A program made the position numbers and the translations under genes. A stretch of 64,000 nt of DNA from Girardinichthys multiradiatus (taxonomy: Eukaryota > Chordata > Actinopteri > Cyprinodontiformes > Goodeidae), in the NCBI RefSeq assembly GCF_021462225.1, contig NC_061795.1:51080880-51144879 (forward strand), in the 5' to 3' direction. Numbering within the stretch: the first letter of the stretch is position 1; each line of letters begins with the position of its first letter. The notes under the pieces were generated by a model. The model was not told the origin of the DNA. It saw only the letters and a program-made list of their open reading frames with translations, and did not search any database. Shown in pieces: positions 11,623-22,561 of this stretch.

Positions 11623-12820
11623 TGGTGCGTTCACACTGAACGCGGATTCTGCGAATTTTTCACCTCATTTGTGTGCTTTTGCCCACTTGACATTCCGCGA
11701 GAACTCCGCGTTGGCATTGGCAACAAGCGACAACGCTTCGCCGCATCATCAAGTATGAGGAGCTTCCGTCTTCTGCTTGCTGGTTTCAACTGAACATGGA
11801 TTTCACGGATAATAACGGTGTTTTACCTGAGGAGAGCCGAAAAACGCCGCCAACGTCAACGTCCCTGGGTTCACCAGATTCTTCAGGGACGGGAACAGTT
11901 CGGAGAGTACCACCACCTACTCCAGGAGCTGCGTCTGGATGACGGTCGATTTCAGCGGTACTTCCGTCTATCCAGGACCCAGTTCGAAGATCTGCTAACC
12001 CGCGTTGGGAGACGAATCGGCCTCCGGGACACCAACTACCGGCGACCACAGTGAAGCCAGCCCGAAGCCGGACACGGGACACTCAAGCTCCGCGGAGCCA
12101 GCAGCATCCAGCCCACGGCCGATCTGAGTCAGGCACCCAGATTTCGGCTAGCTGCTCTCTGTTGACGCGCGGTGGTTCACTAAGGACCGTCAATAAGTTT
12201 CCGAAACAAACAATCGTGGAAAATCTGAGTGCCTGAATCGGATCAACCGTGAGCTAGATGCCGCTAACTCTGCGGAGCTTGAACATCCAACTTCAAACTA
12301 ACTTCACCGCGGTCTACCAGCGCTATATCCTCGCTGCTGAACGCCTGTCCATCTGTCTTCGGTGAGTAAATGAATCTCAGCTCAATAAAAAAATTGCTGA
12401 TTTTTAATGTCCACATCTCCTAAATATAAGATATTTGTGCCTAAACATAACCAGGCCAGGTCCTTTCTGTACTTGTCTCGGTAAAAGTAATTAGTTGAAT
12501 CATACAACTCTGGCTTGCCGCACACCGCCACTATGATCTGGTCCTCCATCATTGACAACCGCTTCTTCTCCGCTTTGGTCCTTCACCCTACGTCACAGCC
12601 ACGGCCAAATCCAGTCCCTGATTGGTTGACGCGACGCGAATTTAGGAAAAAGTTCAGATTTTTCAACTAGTCCATTGCGCCGCTCCTCTCCCGCTTCGCT
12701 TGGCGCACCTTCCGTGTCCTTCGCACCGCAACGCGCCGCTCTTGAACGCGCCTCTACATAGGGATAACATGTAAATTGGGCGCTTCTTTCGCAGAAACCG
12801 CGTACAGTGTGAACGCACCA
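11623..12820 (+). mobile_element. PIF/Harbinger element, 1198 bp, TTA target duplication
   Basis: Terminal inverted repeats start TGGTGCGTTCACACTGAACG at the left; the right end is the inverse with one or two changes (TGGTGCGTTCACACTGTACG). Both ends are flanked by TTA (11620-11622 and 12821-12823). It contains the N-terminal part of a Harbinger transposase (11818-12054). No second (MYB-like) gene or catalytic domain remains, so it is a deleted, non-autonomous derivative. Confidence 0.9.
11818..12054 (+). pseudogene. Harbinger transposase N-terminal fragment
   Basis: The translation holds EYHHLLQELRLDDGRFQRYF and RLSRTQFEDLLTRVGRRIG, then DTNYRRP. These are the conserved N-terminal blocks of fish PIF/Harbinger nucleases (HARBI1-like). 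The frame stops directly after the NYRRP block, where intact proteins continue into the DDE domain, so the catalytic triad is missing. A possible splice donor (ggtgagtaaa) lies near 12360. Confidence 0.8.
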
Positions 12821-12823
12821 TTA

Positions 12824-13104
12824 GAAACGCAGACGGGTTGGTGGTGACCTGTGGGCTGTGCGGGCTCTGCTGGAGGACTGCTACGGGGAGCTACCCTCGG
12901 TGGCTCCACGCTGGCTAAGGGGCCTCGGATATCTGCTGGTTTTTCAACAGCGTGGAGCCGGGCTTCCAATTCCGACACCCTCGCCTCCAAAGCTACATTT
13001 ATTACACGTCCCATTATCACTAAAGGAGGCAGAGGAGTAACTGAACATCTGACACAGAGAGCAAGAGGGAGGAGGAGACTCAGAACAGCAAAACGGGTAG
13101 CCAT
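12824..13104 (-). pseudogene. LINE 5' frame fragment (putative ORF1 or N-terminal extension)
   Basis: The minus-strand frame starts at 13104 (MATRFAVLSLLLPLALCVRC) and has a hydrophobic start, a short coiled-coil-like stretch (ARVSELEARLHAVEK) and a proline-rich tail. It then runs into the Harbinger element. If the Harbinger is removed, the frame resumes at 11619 and leads toward the endonuclease through stops at about 11566 and 11549. The signal-peptide-like start made me consider a secreted host protein. Its place directly upstream of the LINE coding region, with the Harbinger in between, makes the LINE explanation better. Confidence 0.5.
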
Positions 13105-13340
13105 GGTGGAGGTAAAGCTAACGCTAAGCTAACGACCCCTTACCACTACTAGAAAAAAACGTGTAAAACACGGAAAGTCCCCAAACGTTAAATACAGCAA
13201 CAGAAAGTATGTGTTTTAACGTGCTTATGTATTAGAACAAGTAAGAGATATCACAGTAGAGAGAAATCAGATCAAACGAGAGAGCTTCACACACCAAACA
13301 ATTCACCGAGTGCAATAGTGAGAACAGGAAGTGATGAATA

Positions 13341-14879
13341 CGCCTTACCACTTTCTCCCATTCAGCTCTGGCGCATTAATGGACCCAACTGTCCGAGAGC
13401 AGAAACAAGAGGACCTGCTTCAAGCCAACTGCCTGTAGACACCTTTGTTTTTGATCTGAATGCAGCAAAGTTGAAATGAAGTGGACCTGCCTAGAGGCCA
13501 TCACTGTTTCTCAGTCCTGCATTATCTTCAAAACGTTTGACAGCGATCCATCCATTTCATCCAGAACTTTAACAAAGTTCTACAACATTCCTGACCTTTA
13601 AACTTTTAAATGTCAGTAAATTTCACCTACCAATATAAACTGTCGGATTTGAATTTGGTTTCTGCTCTCTTGAAAGGCAACTCTGACCAAGCAGAAGGTC
13701 CAGTTCTTTCCAAAGGTCCCCCCCCCCTTGGCAGTTTTCATGTTTAGGTAGCCAATAATTTTAAGCCCACATCCCTTGTTGTGACCTCCGACCCAACTAA
13801 GCCAAGATGTGAAAGACATCAGGCCCAGGATGGCTCTTTCATAACAATATCTAAGCAAAGGCCAACCTGTCTTCACTTATTTAGAACAAAATAAAACTTC
13901 AGAGGGTGTTTGTAAGTAGATGTGAGTTCTCGTTTTACAGCACAGCAATATTTCCATCTCTCTGCATTTATTCTAATTATAGAACAGGGTCCAGAAAAGG
14001 TTTAAGTTTCTAAACAGCAACAGGTAACTAACAGGTACAAAGCAGCAGCCTCTAAATAAAGGATTTACTATTTCTCTGAGCTCTGACCTTCAGATTCAGG
14101 TTTCTTTCTAGGAACTCAAACACCTGCAAACTTATTTATGCGAACGTTGGTCTAATTCTGTGCTGCTGGCGCCTCGATAATGGTTGTAGGTTTGATTCCT
14201 ACAACCTATTAATGCATCAAAACACACGTCTTTAACCATTTTATTAAGCTCACAACAAGAACATGCTGTTTGTTGGGGTGTTTGGAGTTTCCTGTTTTGA
14301 TGTATTTAAAGAAGAAAAAACTGATTTGATCTGCAGATCATCAATCACAGCCGATCAAGGGGAAATTGCTGATTTTAGTCACTAGTTCAAAAAGAAAACT
14401 GTTTTCAGTATCAGTGGATTCATTCAGGTCTGTGCTTCTCTAGACAGGAAATGCTCTTTATTTTTCTGACAGCGTTGTCTACCCGCGAAGCCCAAAGGCT
14501 CTGCTATGAAAAGGCGCAGAGAGAAGCATAAACTGATGCTGAGGTTGGTTTGTCTTGGATGTCTGAACTCAGATTTGAGAATGACGTCACACCTAAATGG
14601 AGCCAGTCAGAAAACCAGTGGGATTTGCTAATTGCTGTTCTGGCTGACCAGGCTAACTACTAGTAGCATTACTAGCTAACCGTGAGTTCACACAGTAAAG
14701 GAACAAGCTCACTAATGTATGTGTCTCTTTTTTAATGATAAGCTGTTTACATGCACAGCAGCCATACTGACTCGGAGACCTCTGAGTCTCCAACTTCAGA
14801 GAATGTTCAGTTTATTGTTTCCGACACGGATATTCTGGCTTGCCAGAACAAACAGAACACACCATGAGGACCCACACTG
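13341..14879. other. No gene seen
   Basis: Unassigned sequence. A C-run lies at about 13719-13729. A tRNA-arm-like hairpin with GGTTTGATTCC sits near 14190 but has no complete tRNA fold, so it may be a SINE scrap. Confidence 0.4.
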
Positions 14880-15850
14880 ATGGTCCATATTTATTCATCT
14901 AGACATTAAGATGACGACTTGATGAAGTTCAAATTGAGCATCAAAATGAGGAAGAAAGAATTTAAGTAACTTTGAATGTAGCATGGTTGTTGGTACTGGA
15001 TAGGCTGGTCTGAACCTGCTGGTCTGCTGGGAGTTTCACCAACAACCATCTCTCAGGTTTACAGAAGATGGTCTAAAACAGAGAAAACATCCAAGGAGCA
15101 GCAGCTGAGTTGAGGAAAATGTCTTGCTGAGGTCAGAGAATGGACTGACTGGTTCCAGATGATAGAACGGCTACAGTAGCTCAAACAAAGGTCTGCAGAA
15201 CCTCATCTCTGAACACAACATTTGGAGCCTTGATGCAGATGGGCTACACCAGCAGAAGTACCACTTATGTCAGCTAAGATCAAGAAACTGAAGCTACAGT
15301 AGACCCACACTTACCAGAACTGGACAATAACAGGTTGGAGAAATGTTAGTCTAATGAGTCTGGATGTCAGCTGCAGCATTCAGATGGTTGGGTCAGGGTT
15401 TGGTGGCAACAAACTGAAAGCTGCCTTGGATCAACATCTCAGGCTGGTGGTGACATCACCATCCAGCAGATATGTTTTCATTACACATTAGGCCTCTTTG
15501 CACCATCCAAGCTTCATTTAAACTCCACAGCCTGAGTGTTGTTGCTGACCATCTCCATCCATTTCATGACCACAGTGGACCCATGTTCACTGGGTCCATG
15601 ATGGCCTCTTCCAGCAACATATTGCTCCATGCTACAAAGCTCAGATCAAGACAATGGCCTCCACACTCAGCAAATCTGAGTCCAAAAGAACATCTTTGGG
15701 ATGTGGTGGAAGAGCAGATTCTCATCATGGATATTCAGACAACCTGCAGGAACTGTGTGATGATGTCATGTCAACATGTTCTAAAGACAAAAGGGGGCTT
15801 AACCTGGTACAACTAAGGGTGTACCTAATAAAGTGGTCAGTACATTTAAA
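14880..15850 (+). mobile_element. Heavily decayed Tc1-like element
   Basis: The plus strand keeps nucleotide-level traces of a Tc1 gene: a helix-turn-helix-like block near 15030-15070, 'catttggagccttgatgcag' near 15223, and a late block ending 'catctttgggatgtggtgga' near 15690. The right end reads 'ggtgtacctaataaagtggt', like the inverted repeat of a known fish Tc1 type. No long frame survives and I could not find a matching left repeat. Confidence 0.5.
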
Positions 15851-15971
15851 TGTGCTTGGATTGGATGTGAGATAAAGACCAGACCACCCTGTGGTGGGAT
15901 TAAAGTGATTGTTTCAGTAAATTATCTTGGGTGTGATGACAGAATGAAGCCACTTGTGCCTCGGGGTATGA

Positions 15972-17020
15972 AAGGAAGGAAGGGAGGAAGGGAGAGAGGA
16001 AGGAAGGAAGGAAGGAAGGCAGGAAGGGAGAGAGAGAGAGAGAGGAAGGAAGGAAGGAAGGAAGGGAGAGAGAGAGGAAGGAAGGAAGGAAGGAAGGCAG
16101 GAAGGGAGAGAGAGAGAGAGAGGAAGGAAGGAAGGAAGGAAGGGAGAGAGAGAGGAAGGAAGGGAGGAAGGAAGGCAGGAAGGGAGAGAGAGAGAGAGAG
16201 GAAGGAAGGAAGGAAGGGAGAGAGAGAGGAAGGAAGGAAGGCAGGAAGGGAGAGAGGAAGGAAGGAAGGAAGGAAGGAAGGCAGGAAGGAAGGAAGGCAG
16301 GAAGGGAGAGAGAGAGAGAGAGAGGAAGGAAGGAAGGAAGGAAGGGAGAGAGAGAGGAAGGAAGGGAGGAAGGAAGGAAGGAAGGAAGGGAGAGAGAGAG
16401 AGAGAGGAAGGAAGGAAGGAAGGAAGGGAGAGAGAGAGGAAGGAAGGGAGGAAGGAAGGAAGGAAGGAAGGCAGGAAGGGAGAGAGAGAGAGAGAGGAAG
16501 GAAGGAAGGAAGGAAGGGAGAGAGAGAGGAAGGAAGGGAGGAAGGAAGGCAGGAAGGGAGAGAGAGAGAGAGAGAAAGGAAGGAAGGAAGGGAGAGAGAG
16601 AGGAAGGAAGGAAGGAAGGAAGGCAGGAAGGGAGAGAGGAAGGAAGGAAGGAAGGCAGGAAGGAAGGAAGGCAGGAAGGGAGAGAGAGAGAGAGAGGAAG
16701 GAAGGAAGGAAGGGAGAGAGAGAGGAAGGAAGGAAGGAAGGAAGGCAGGAAGGGAGAGAGGAAGGAAGGAAGGAAGGAAGGAAGGAAGGCAGGAAGGAAG
16801 GAAGGCAGGAAGGGAGAGAGGAAGGAAGGAAGGAAGGAAGGAAGGCAGGAAGGGAGAGAGAGAGAGAGAGGAAGGAAGGAAGGAAGGGAGAGAGAGAGAG
16901 AGAGGAAGGAAGGAAGGAAGGAAGGAAAGGAGAGAGAGAGGAAGGAAGGAAGGAAGGAAAGGAGAGAGAGAGAGGAAGGAAGGAAGGGAGAGAGAGGAAG
17001 GAAGGGAGGAAGGCAGGAAG
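15972..17020 (+). repeat. 1.05-kb purine-only satellite of GGAA and GA blocks
   Basis: The plus strand is almost pure A/G: (GGAA)n runs alternate with (GA)n runs, punctuated by 16 copies of GGCAGG. GGCAGG supplies the only pyrimidines. The blocks recur as a larger unit of roughly 60-80 bp with variable length. Both strands stay open across the whole array, giving spurious frames of nearly 400 codons of Gly/Arg/Glu/Lys or Pro/Ser/Leu/Phe. Such mirror-symmetric purine tracts can form triplex (H-DNA). Confidence 0.97.
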
Positions 17021-17402
17021 TTTTAATAAAACAGTCAAGGTCCTCCTGCCGGCTTTCATAACAGAGAAGAAAGGATCTGATCTATTGAGTGGTTTATCCA
17101 GTCAGCAGCCCAAACTCACCAACAAGCACATCTTCACCAACTCTTCTGACCACCGGCTTAAAAAGTGGCTCCGATATTTAATCCCTTCAGTGTCCCCTAC
17201 TCCCTCCCTCCTCTCCTTTGCAGCCCACCTTCCTCACATCCCTCCCATTATACCCCTCCTCCTTCTGTGTCTTAGCCTGTAAGGCAGGAATTAGGATGAT
17301 CTCCAAGCACTCCACGATTCCTGCTGTTTCTGTCTGTCTCTTAAAAGGTGTTCATATTTTCACAGAAAAGTAAAAATAAATAAAAGTAAAGATTTCCAGA
17401 CC
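17021..17402. other. No gene seen
   Basis: Unassigned. A pyrimidine-rich stretch lies at about 17190-17280; no domain or splice evidence. Confidence 0.4.
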
Positions 17403-18210
17403 AGGGGCCTCCTGTACGAAGGGTACTTACGCACAAAAATGTTGCGGCGAAACATTTTTGGCCTGCTGTGAAAATGTGCGGCAGCCACACAAACGTTTTC
17501 AATCAACAATAATAAACTAAAGATAACTAAACCTCCTCTAAATCCAGTAAAATATGAGTCCATTCAGTTTAATTCAGGGAGCATCCAACCTGATGTTTCT
17601 TCATGACTTTCATGACTGAGCTTTTATGGTTTAAACCAGAGCAATGAAACTGAATTACAATCCGCCTCAGTAACGTAACACACCTCAGAAAATGATGGAA
17701 ACTGTGAAACTTCCTCTACCTGTAGATGGAAATGCTCATCGGTCTGAGCGTTGAGGACCATAAATGCATGTGAATCATCTAAAAGACACTTTCATTCTCA
17801 CTGAGAATAAAACGGTGTCGGATCAGCAGATGAACTCCTAACAAGTCAGGTTTGATGATTCCTAAGGTGGACCAGCTGGAGACAATCATACATGTCCATA
17901 AATAGCTGCTAAAGTTGCTCCTAACTGTGGAACGATGGCAGCTTTGGTTCAGCTGAAGGACATCACCAATGGAAGAAGTCAGAGATCCTCCTGACCTGCT
18001 GGGACATGATGATGCACGGCTCATCAGCTGGTTCAGATTGTCCAGGACAATCATCTTGGAGCTCTGCCAGGAGCTGACCTCAGTGTTACAGAGGAGAACC
18101 AGGAGGAACCGTGGGTCTCCGGTACCAGTTCCAGTTCCCACTACCCTGCGGTCCCTGGTCAGAGGGAGCCGACTGACAAGTCGGGTATTTAACAGTCATC
18201 CCTGAACCTT
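17403..18210 (+). mobile_element. Harbinger-like remnant with HARBI1-type N-terminal fragment
   Basis: The left end reads GGGGCCTCCTGTACGAAGG followed by TACTTACGCACA, like the terminal repeats of fish Harbinger elements. The plus-strand frame 17969-18205 encodes LISWFRLSRTIILELCQELT and TTLRSLVRGSRL, resembling the region before the DDE core in HARBI1-like transposases. No right terminal repeat and no catalytic domain were found. Confidence 0.5.
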
Positions 18211-21200
18211 CCTACCGACAACTTTTAGAATGAAAGCTGAGCACTCTTTAGTACATGAGACCCCAAAGCAGTTGAGACACTCTCACCTGTGATTTGGATC
18301 CACAGTGACAGAAGCAGTTACAAAGAATAAATTGACATCATCCCCTGAAGCCGAGGCCTCTCCTCCAGCTCTCCATTTTCCACCTATAATCACTCTCTGA
18401 AAAAGCAATCTGTATTTTAACCCAGACCTGGTATCAGGTTCAGCTGCTTTCAGGCCCAGGGGGCATCTCCCACCCTCTCTGATTACTGCCCTGCTTCCAG
18501 CTCCATCTTAGCTAAGCCCCTGCATAACTACTGATTGGTGGACTGAGTTAACCCTTCTCCTGGTTCATTGGCTCTGTGAGCAAAAAGCCTATTTAAGTAG
18601 AGGTGAACACGCACACAGGCGTAGATAAACTCCACCACCCGGCTGGACGCCTCGTCTAGACCGAGTGCCTGCGGGCCAAGACTAACCCTCTGCAGAAAAG
18701 CTTTTAATTTGATAACAATAAGAGGAAGAGGAGCGCAGGGAGAAGGTGGTTATTGAGAGAAGGTGTGCTGGGTGTTCAGTGATGGTGTCATACGACTGGC
18801 ATTAAGAACTCTTCATATCAATAGAGGACTGGAGAAGAGCTGCTTGCAGCAAAGCTTCCGCTCTGTAGCACAATTGGCCTGAAAAACCCATTTTGGAAAA
18901 AGGCCGGGCCTTACCAATGCAGCTTTGACAAGCATGTTTAAAGGTCCTGAAAATATTTCCTATTCCGGAATGTTCTGAACCATGCTGGAGCAGAGCAGCT
19001 GTCGGCCACTTCAACAGGCCTACAATATCTCAGGACACAATTACAAACATGCAAGGAGCCACAATGCTTTAACAAGCGAGAATGGAAAAAAGCTCAATCA
19101 TTGTGTCAGTACTGTATGAAGAGGAGAATAATAAGCTGCAGCCTGAAACAACAGGGAAGCAGTCCAAGACGCCAAAAAGTTCAAGTTCCAGACATACCAG
19201 AGACGTTCTCAACCACAGAGCACGTCTGTCTCCAAACGACTGTTGCTCCACACACCGATAACTGCAGCAAAACTTTGCCTATCTAGAGTGCAAAGGTTCC
19301 CCTCCACCGGCCAAAACCAACATGCATATAATAAGATACAGCACATATCTGTCTGGTATCATAACGCATGCAAAGGGAAACAGTGCTGCAGAAAACAGAA
19401 CTTAAGGGCCACTACTGCTGGAGCAACAGCAGAGACCCAATAAAGCCTAAATGTCAGCAGCATTATACAGATCAGCAAGGAGGGAAAGGAGAAGATCAAT
19501 CAGTCATTGTGTTCCTACAGCAAATTAACCTTTAAGTAAAAACGTGATGCTGATGCTTAAACACTGAACTTGTAGACCAACACAAGAACTTTTCACATCC
19601 AAGTCTCAGCACTGCTCCAAAAACCATTCAAGAGCACGACAGATGCATAAATCTGCTCCAACATTCTTCTACACAGACCCACAGGACTGAAGGTCCCATC
19701 CAGGTCTGACATGGAGGTACGTCTCCTGGATTAGGTCAACTAAAGCGTTATAAAAATATCTAAACAGTCCATTTAGGTTCTCCTTTTCTGCTATATTTTT
19801 ATCATTTAAAGTTAGTGGCGATTTGTAATTGTTTCAGTGTAATGTTGTCATATTGAGGTCAGAACAGTCTTCATGGTAATATCTATCATTAAAATATTAT
19901 TCATGACTGGACTGAGGTCTGTTCTTGGTTTTTCCTTCATCTGAAAACTCAGGCTTGTTTTATCTGGACATGCATAAATAAGGAATTTATTTGATTTATT
20001 TTGTGTAAATCTTTGGTCACATTTATTTTGTGGTAAGAAATGAGGCAAATTTGACATTTCTATACATAAAAACCTCAGTGTGCACTCAGGAATCAGGAAA
20101 AGAAGAACAAAGGATGGCAAGTGATAGCAGGATGTGGCAGAAACCACTGACATGACTCATAAATAAGACTGCTAGGAGTTACTGGAGAATGAGAGGCAGA
20201 CAAACATCACTGAAGGGGAGATGAAAGCTCAGGACCTTTAGGTTTGTTTTACCAGAGCTGTTAGTGACTGATGAACACATGAATCTAGATGGACAAAAGC
20301 TCATTTCAGTGACAGATTGCCTTCAGAATTATAAAGTACAGATTGTTGTTGACAGCTCAGAGATGTCAAAGTAAATCCAGGCCTCATCATCCTGCCTTCA
20401 TTTTCCTCTTAGATCCCAGATTTATCAACATCTATTGAGTCTTTTCTGATTAAATTCATATTTCGAGGGTCTTTAGACGACAAAACCAACAGGAAGGTTC
20501 ATTTCAGCTCAAAATTAAATAACCAATGAGGTTTTTATTCTTGCAGCTAATAGACAAGGACAATAAACTATACAGCTGCATGTTATCATGAATGCATCCA
20601 AGACTTAGACAGAAGGACATCAACAGGTCTGTCTCTTATCCAGCTGCTGTAGCAGCAGTCGTTGCCCTGAGGCCCAATGATTAACACCTCAGTCAAACAG
20701 CAGATGGCTGAAATGGAGGAGAAGGTCAAAGTCCTTCCTCTCCCCTGCAGAACGCATGAACTGCACACACCAAGCAGCACCACATAATTAATACCGTGTA
20801 CAGAAACAACGTTGGAAGATCTATGCTTCACAATAAAACCTCCCAAATCACACAAACCAGAGCTGGAGACACAGAACAAGCTGCCCGACAACAGCAACAT
20901 GTCATCTAGATAAATCTGTCCTTCCTTTGTTTTAATCAAGTCTTCAAAAACGTTCAACCTCCCAAACAACAAGAAGCTCGTTTAACATCAGCCAGGATGG
21001 AGATGACACCAGACACAGCAGTCATCATCCTGTCAGAGAACAGATGTGTTTCCTGCTTTCTGAAAACAGTCATCAAAGCTCCTGGAGACATACTGACTCA
21101 GAAATCACACGCGTGCACAGAGCATCTTCTCACATATCAAAGGTCTCCCTCTAACACTCAATAGTATCTCCTTCAGCTTCCACATGAAAGAGAACAGTGT

Positions 21201-22369
21201 AGTGGTTCATAATGTGCTGCTTTCCTATTCATGAAGCGCGACTTGAAACAGGACCGCCCAGTTGGACCGTTTTCTGCTGCTTTCAGGAGGTGGAAGGGTC
21301 ATCTACACACTGGCTCACTAGCTGCCTCGCCACAACTCTTCTCAGTTTACTCTGCAGGGTTTCTGTTTGACGTCGGTGCAGAAATATCCAAGTCCTCATC
21401 ATTATGGGAATATGTCAACGCACCAGCCTGCATTTATCAGCTTCTGGGCTTGACCAATCCAGACTGACTGCTGTTCAGCATCAGTACCAACCTGGTAGGG
21501 TTCTGCTTCTCTTCACCTTCAACTGACAGAAAGTGATGCGTTCAAGTACCTACTGGTTTTACGAAGACTGGACCTGACACCAGTCTTCATAGGCTCATCC
21601 TCATCAACACCATGTGAGCAGAACTAAGGAAAGTCGAAGGACTGAATTAGGCGAGCAGAGTGGTTGGGAAGCTGGGTTCGGGCCCTCAGGCTGAGCTGAA
21701 AGCAGCCACCGCCGTGTTTCCTGCAGGTAAAAAAGCACTCAGCCACATTTCAAAGATAAGATCCAAAGGATTATTATTCTGAATTTATTATTACAGATTC
21801 ACAGCTATGGTTTTTAATATACAGTCTGTAAATGAACCTGGATCATTTTCAAAGAATAAAAACAGAGAGCAGCTCACCGCTAAACAAAGCCCCGTCATGG
21901 TGGAGAAGTGATGAATGTGAACAGTTCATATATCCATGATTCCCGCTGTGGTTCTGTTTTATACCCACAAACCAACAACTATTCTGATAAATGATCAAAA
22001 ACAGCTCAAAGATCACTTATTATTTCGTTTAGATCTATTTTATTTTCTTACGTTTTTACACAGCACCGATTAGATTATGGTACTGATCCGTGTTTAGTCC
22101 AGTGAGCCCTTCTGACATTTGATCAACAAGCAAGTTAATGTAATGTTGTTGACCCATGAGGGTTCCTACAGAACACAGTGAACGGTTTCAGCCAAATACT
22201 GAAATTCCCGTTTCCACGCTGGACCTCATTAAATATACAGTGTCCATGAAGAAGGATCTGGATTTGAAGCAGAAATCTTTCACATGTTTCTACAGGGCTT
22301 ATTGCTCCTCTGCAACATGGGGATTGTAGTTTTATCACAGAGTAATAAACTCCAAATCCCAGGCAAGTA
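18211..22369. other. Unique-looking intergenic or intronic sequence, no gene resolved
   Basis: None of the small frames here (for example 18802-19014 minus, 19101-19443 plus, 20586-20972 minus, 21231-21467 plus) has a recognisable domain. The only regulatory-looking spot is at 18534-18597. Confidence 0.4.
18534..18597 (+). promoter_or_regulatory. Promoter-like CCAAT / TATA-like cluster
   Basis: Two inverted CCAAT boxes (ATTGG at 18534 and 18567) precede a TATA-like TATTTAAG at 18590-18597. The spacing suits a plus-strand promoter starting near 18620. No downstream gene is recognisable, so this is only suggestive. Confidence 0.25.
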
Positions 22370-22561
22370 AAGCTTTTAACCAGTTTGAATAATAAACTCA
22401 ATCTGACTGAACTGGTTGATAACTAGGATCAGTTGGAAGGGATCTACCCGACTTGGACTCTGTCTGGTTCGACTAAACTGGCATTTTGTTTGTGTGTAAA
22501 GTCCTTTGAGACGACATGTGTTGTAAATTGGCGCTATTTAAATGAACTGAACTGAATTGAA
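22370..22561 (+). repeat. LINE 3'-tail repeat, plus orientation
   Basis: It ends with 'tttgagacgacatgtgttgt' and a (GAACT)n-like tail, matching the family at 2143-2311. The body is more diverged than that copy. Confidence 0.65.

Larger units (their letters stand above)
7823..13340 (-). mobile_element. L2/CR1-type LINE, near full length, disrupted by SINE and Harbinger insertions
   Basis: Read on the minus strand, the element has an N-terminal frame (13104-12824), an endonuclease (11480-10603), a reverse transcriptase (10354-8243) and a 3' untranslated region (8240-7823). The UTR matches the isolated 3' end at 26820-27237. A Harbinger element (11623-12820) splits the 5' part and a SINE (10355-10602) splits endonuclease from reverse transcriptase. 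Without the insertions the element is about 4.1 kb. The family is CR1/L2/Rex1-like from the reverse-transcriptase motifs; the exact clade needs a tree. The 5' border is approximate. Confidence 0.75.

Noticed and set aside
12754..13104. Minus-strand frame with a signal-peptide-like start
   Set aside because: Its position directly upstream of the LINE endonuclease, interrupted by the Harbinger, makes it the 5' frame of the LINE rather than a secreted host protein. Part of it (below 12821) is Harbinger sequence.
14175..14210. tRNA T-arm-like hairpin with GGTTTGATTCC
   Set aside because: Only one arm fits; no A box, anticodon or acceptor stem was found.
15833..17059. Two overlapping open frames of nearly 400 codons on opposite strands
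   Set aside because: They are products of the purine satellite; a repeat of GGAA and GA has no stops in these frames. The encoded Gly/Arg/Glu/Lys and Pro/Ser/Leu/Phe strings are not protein-like.
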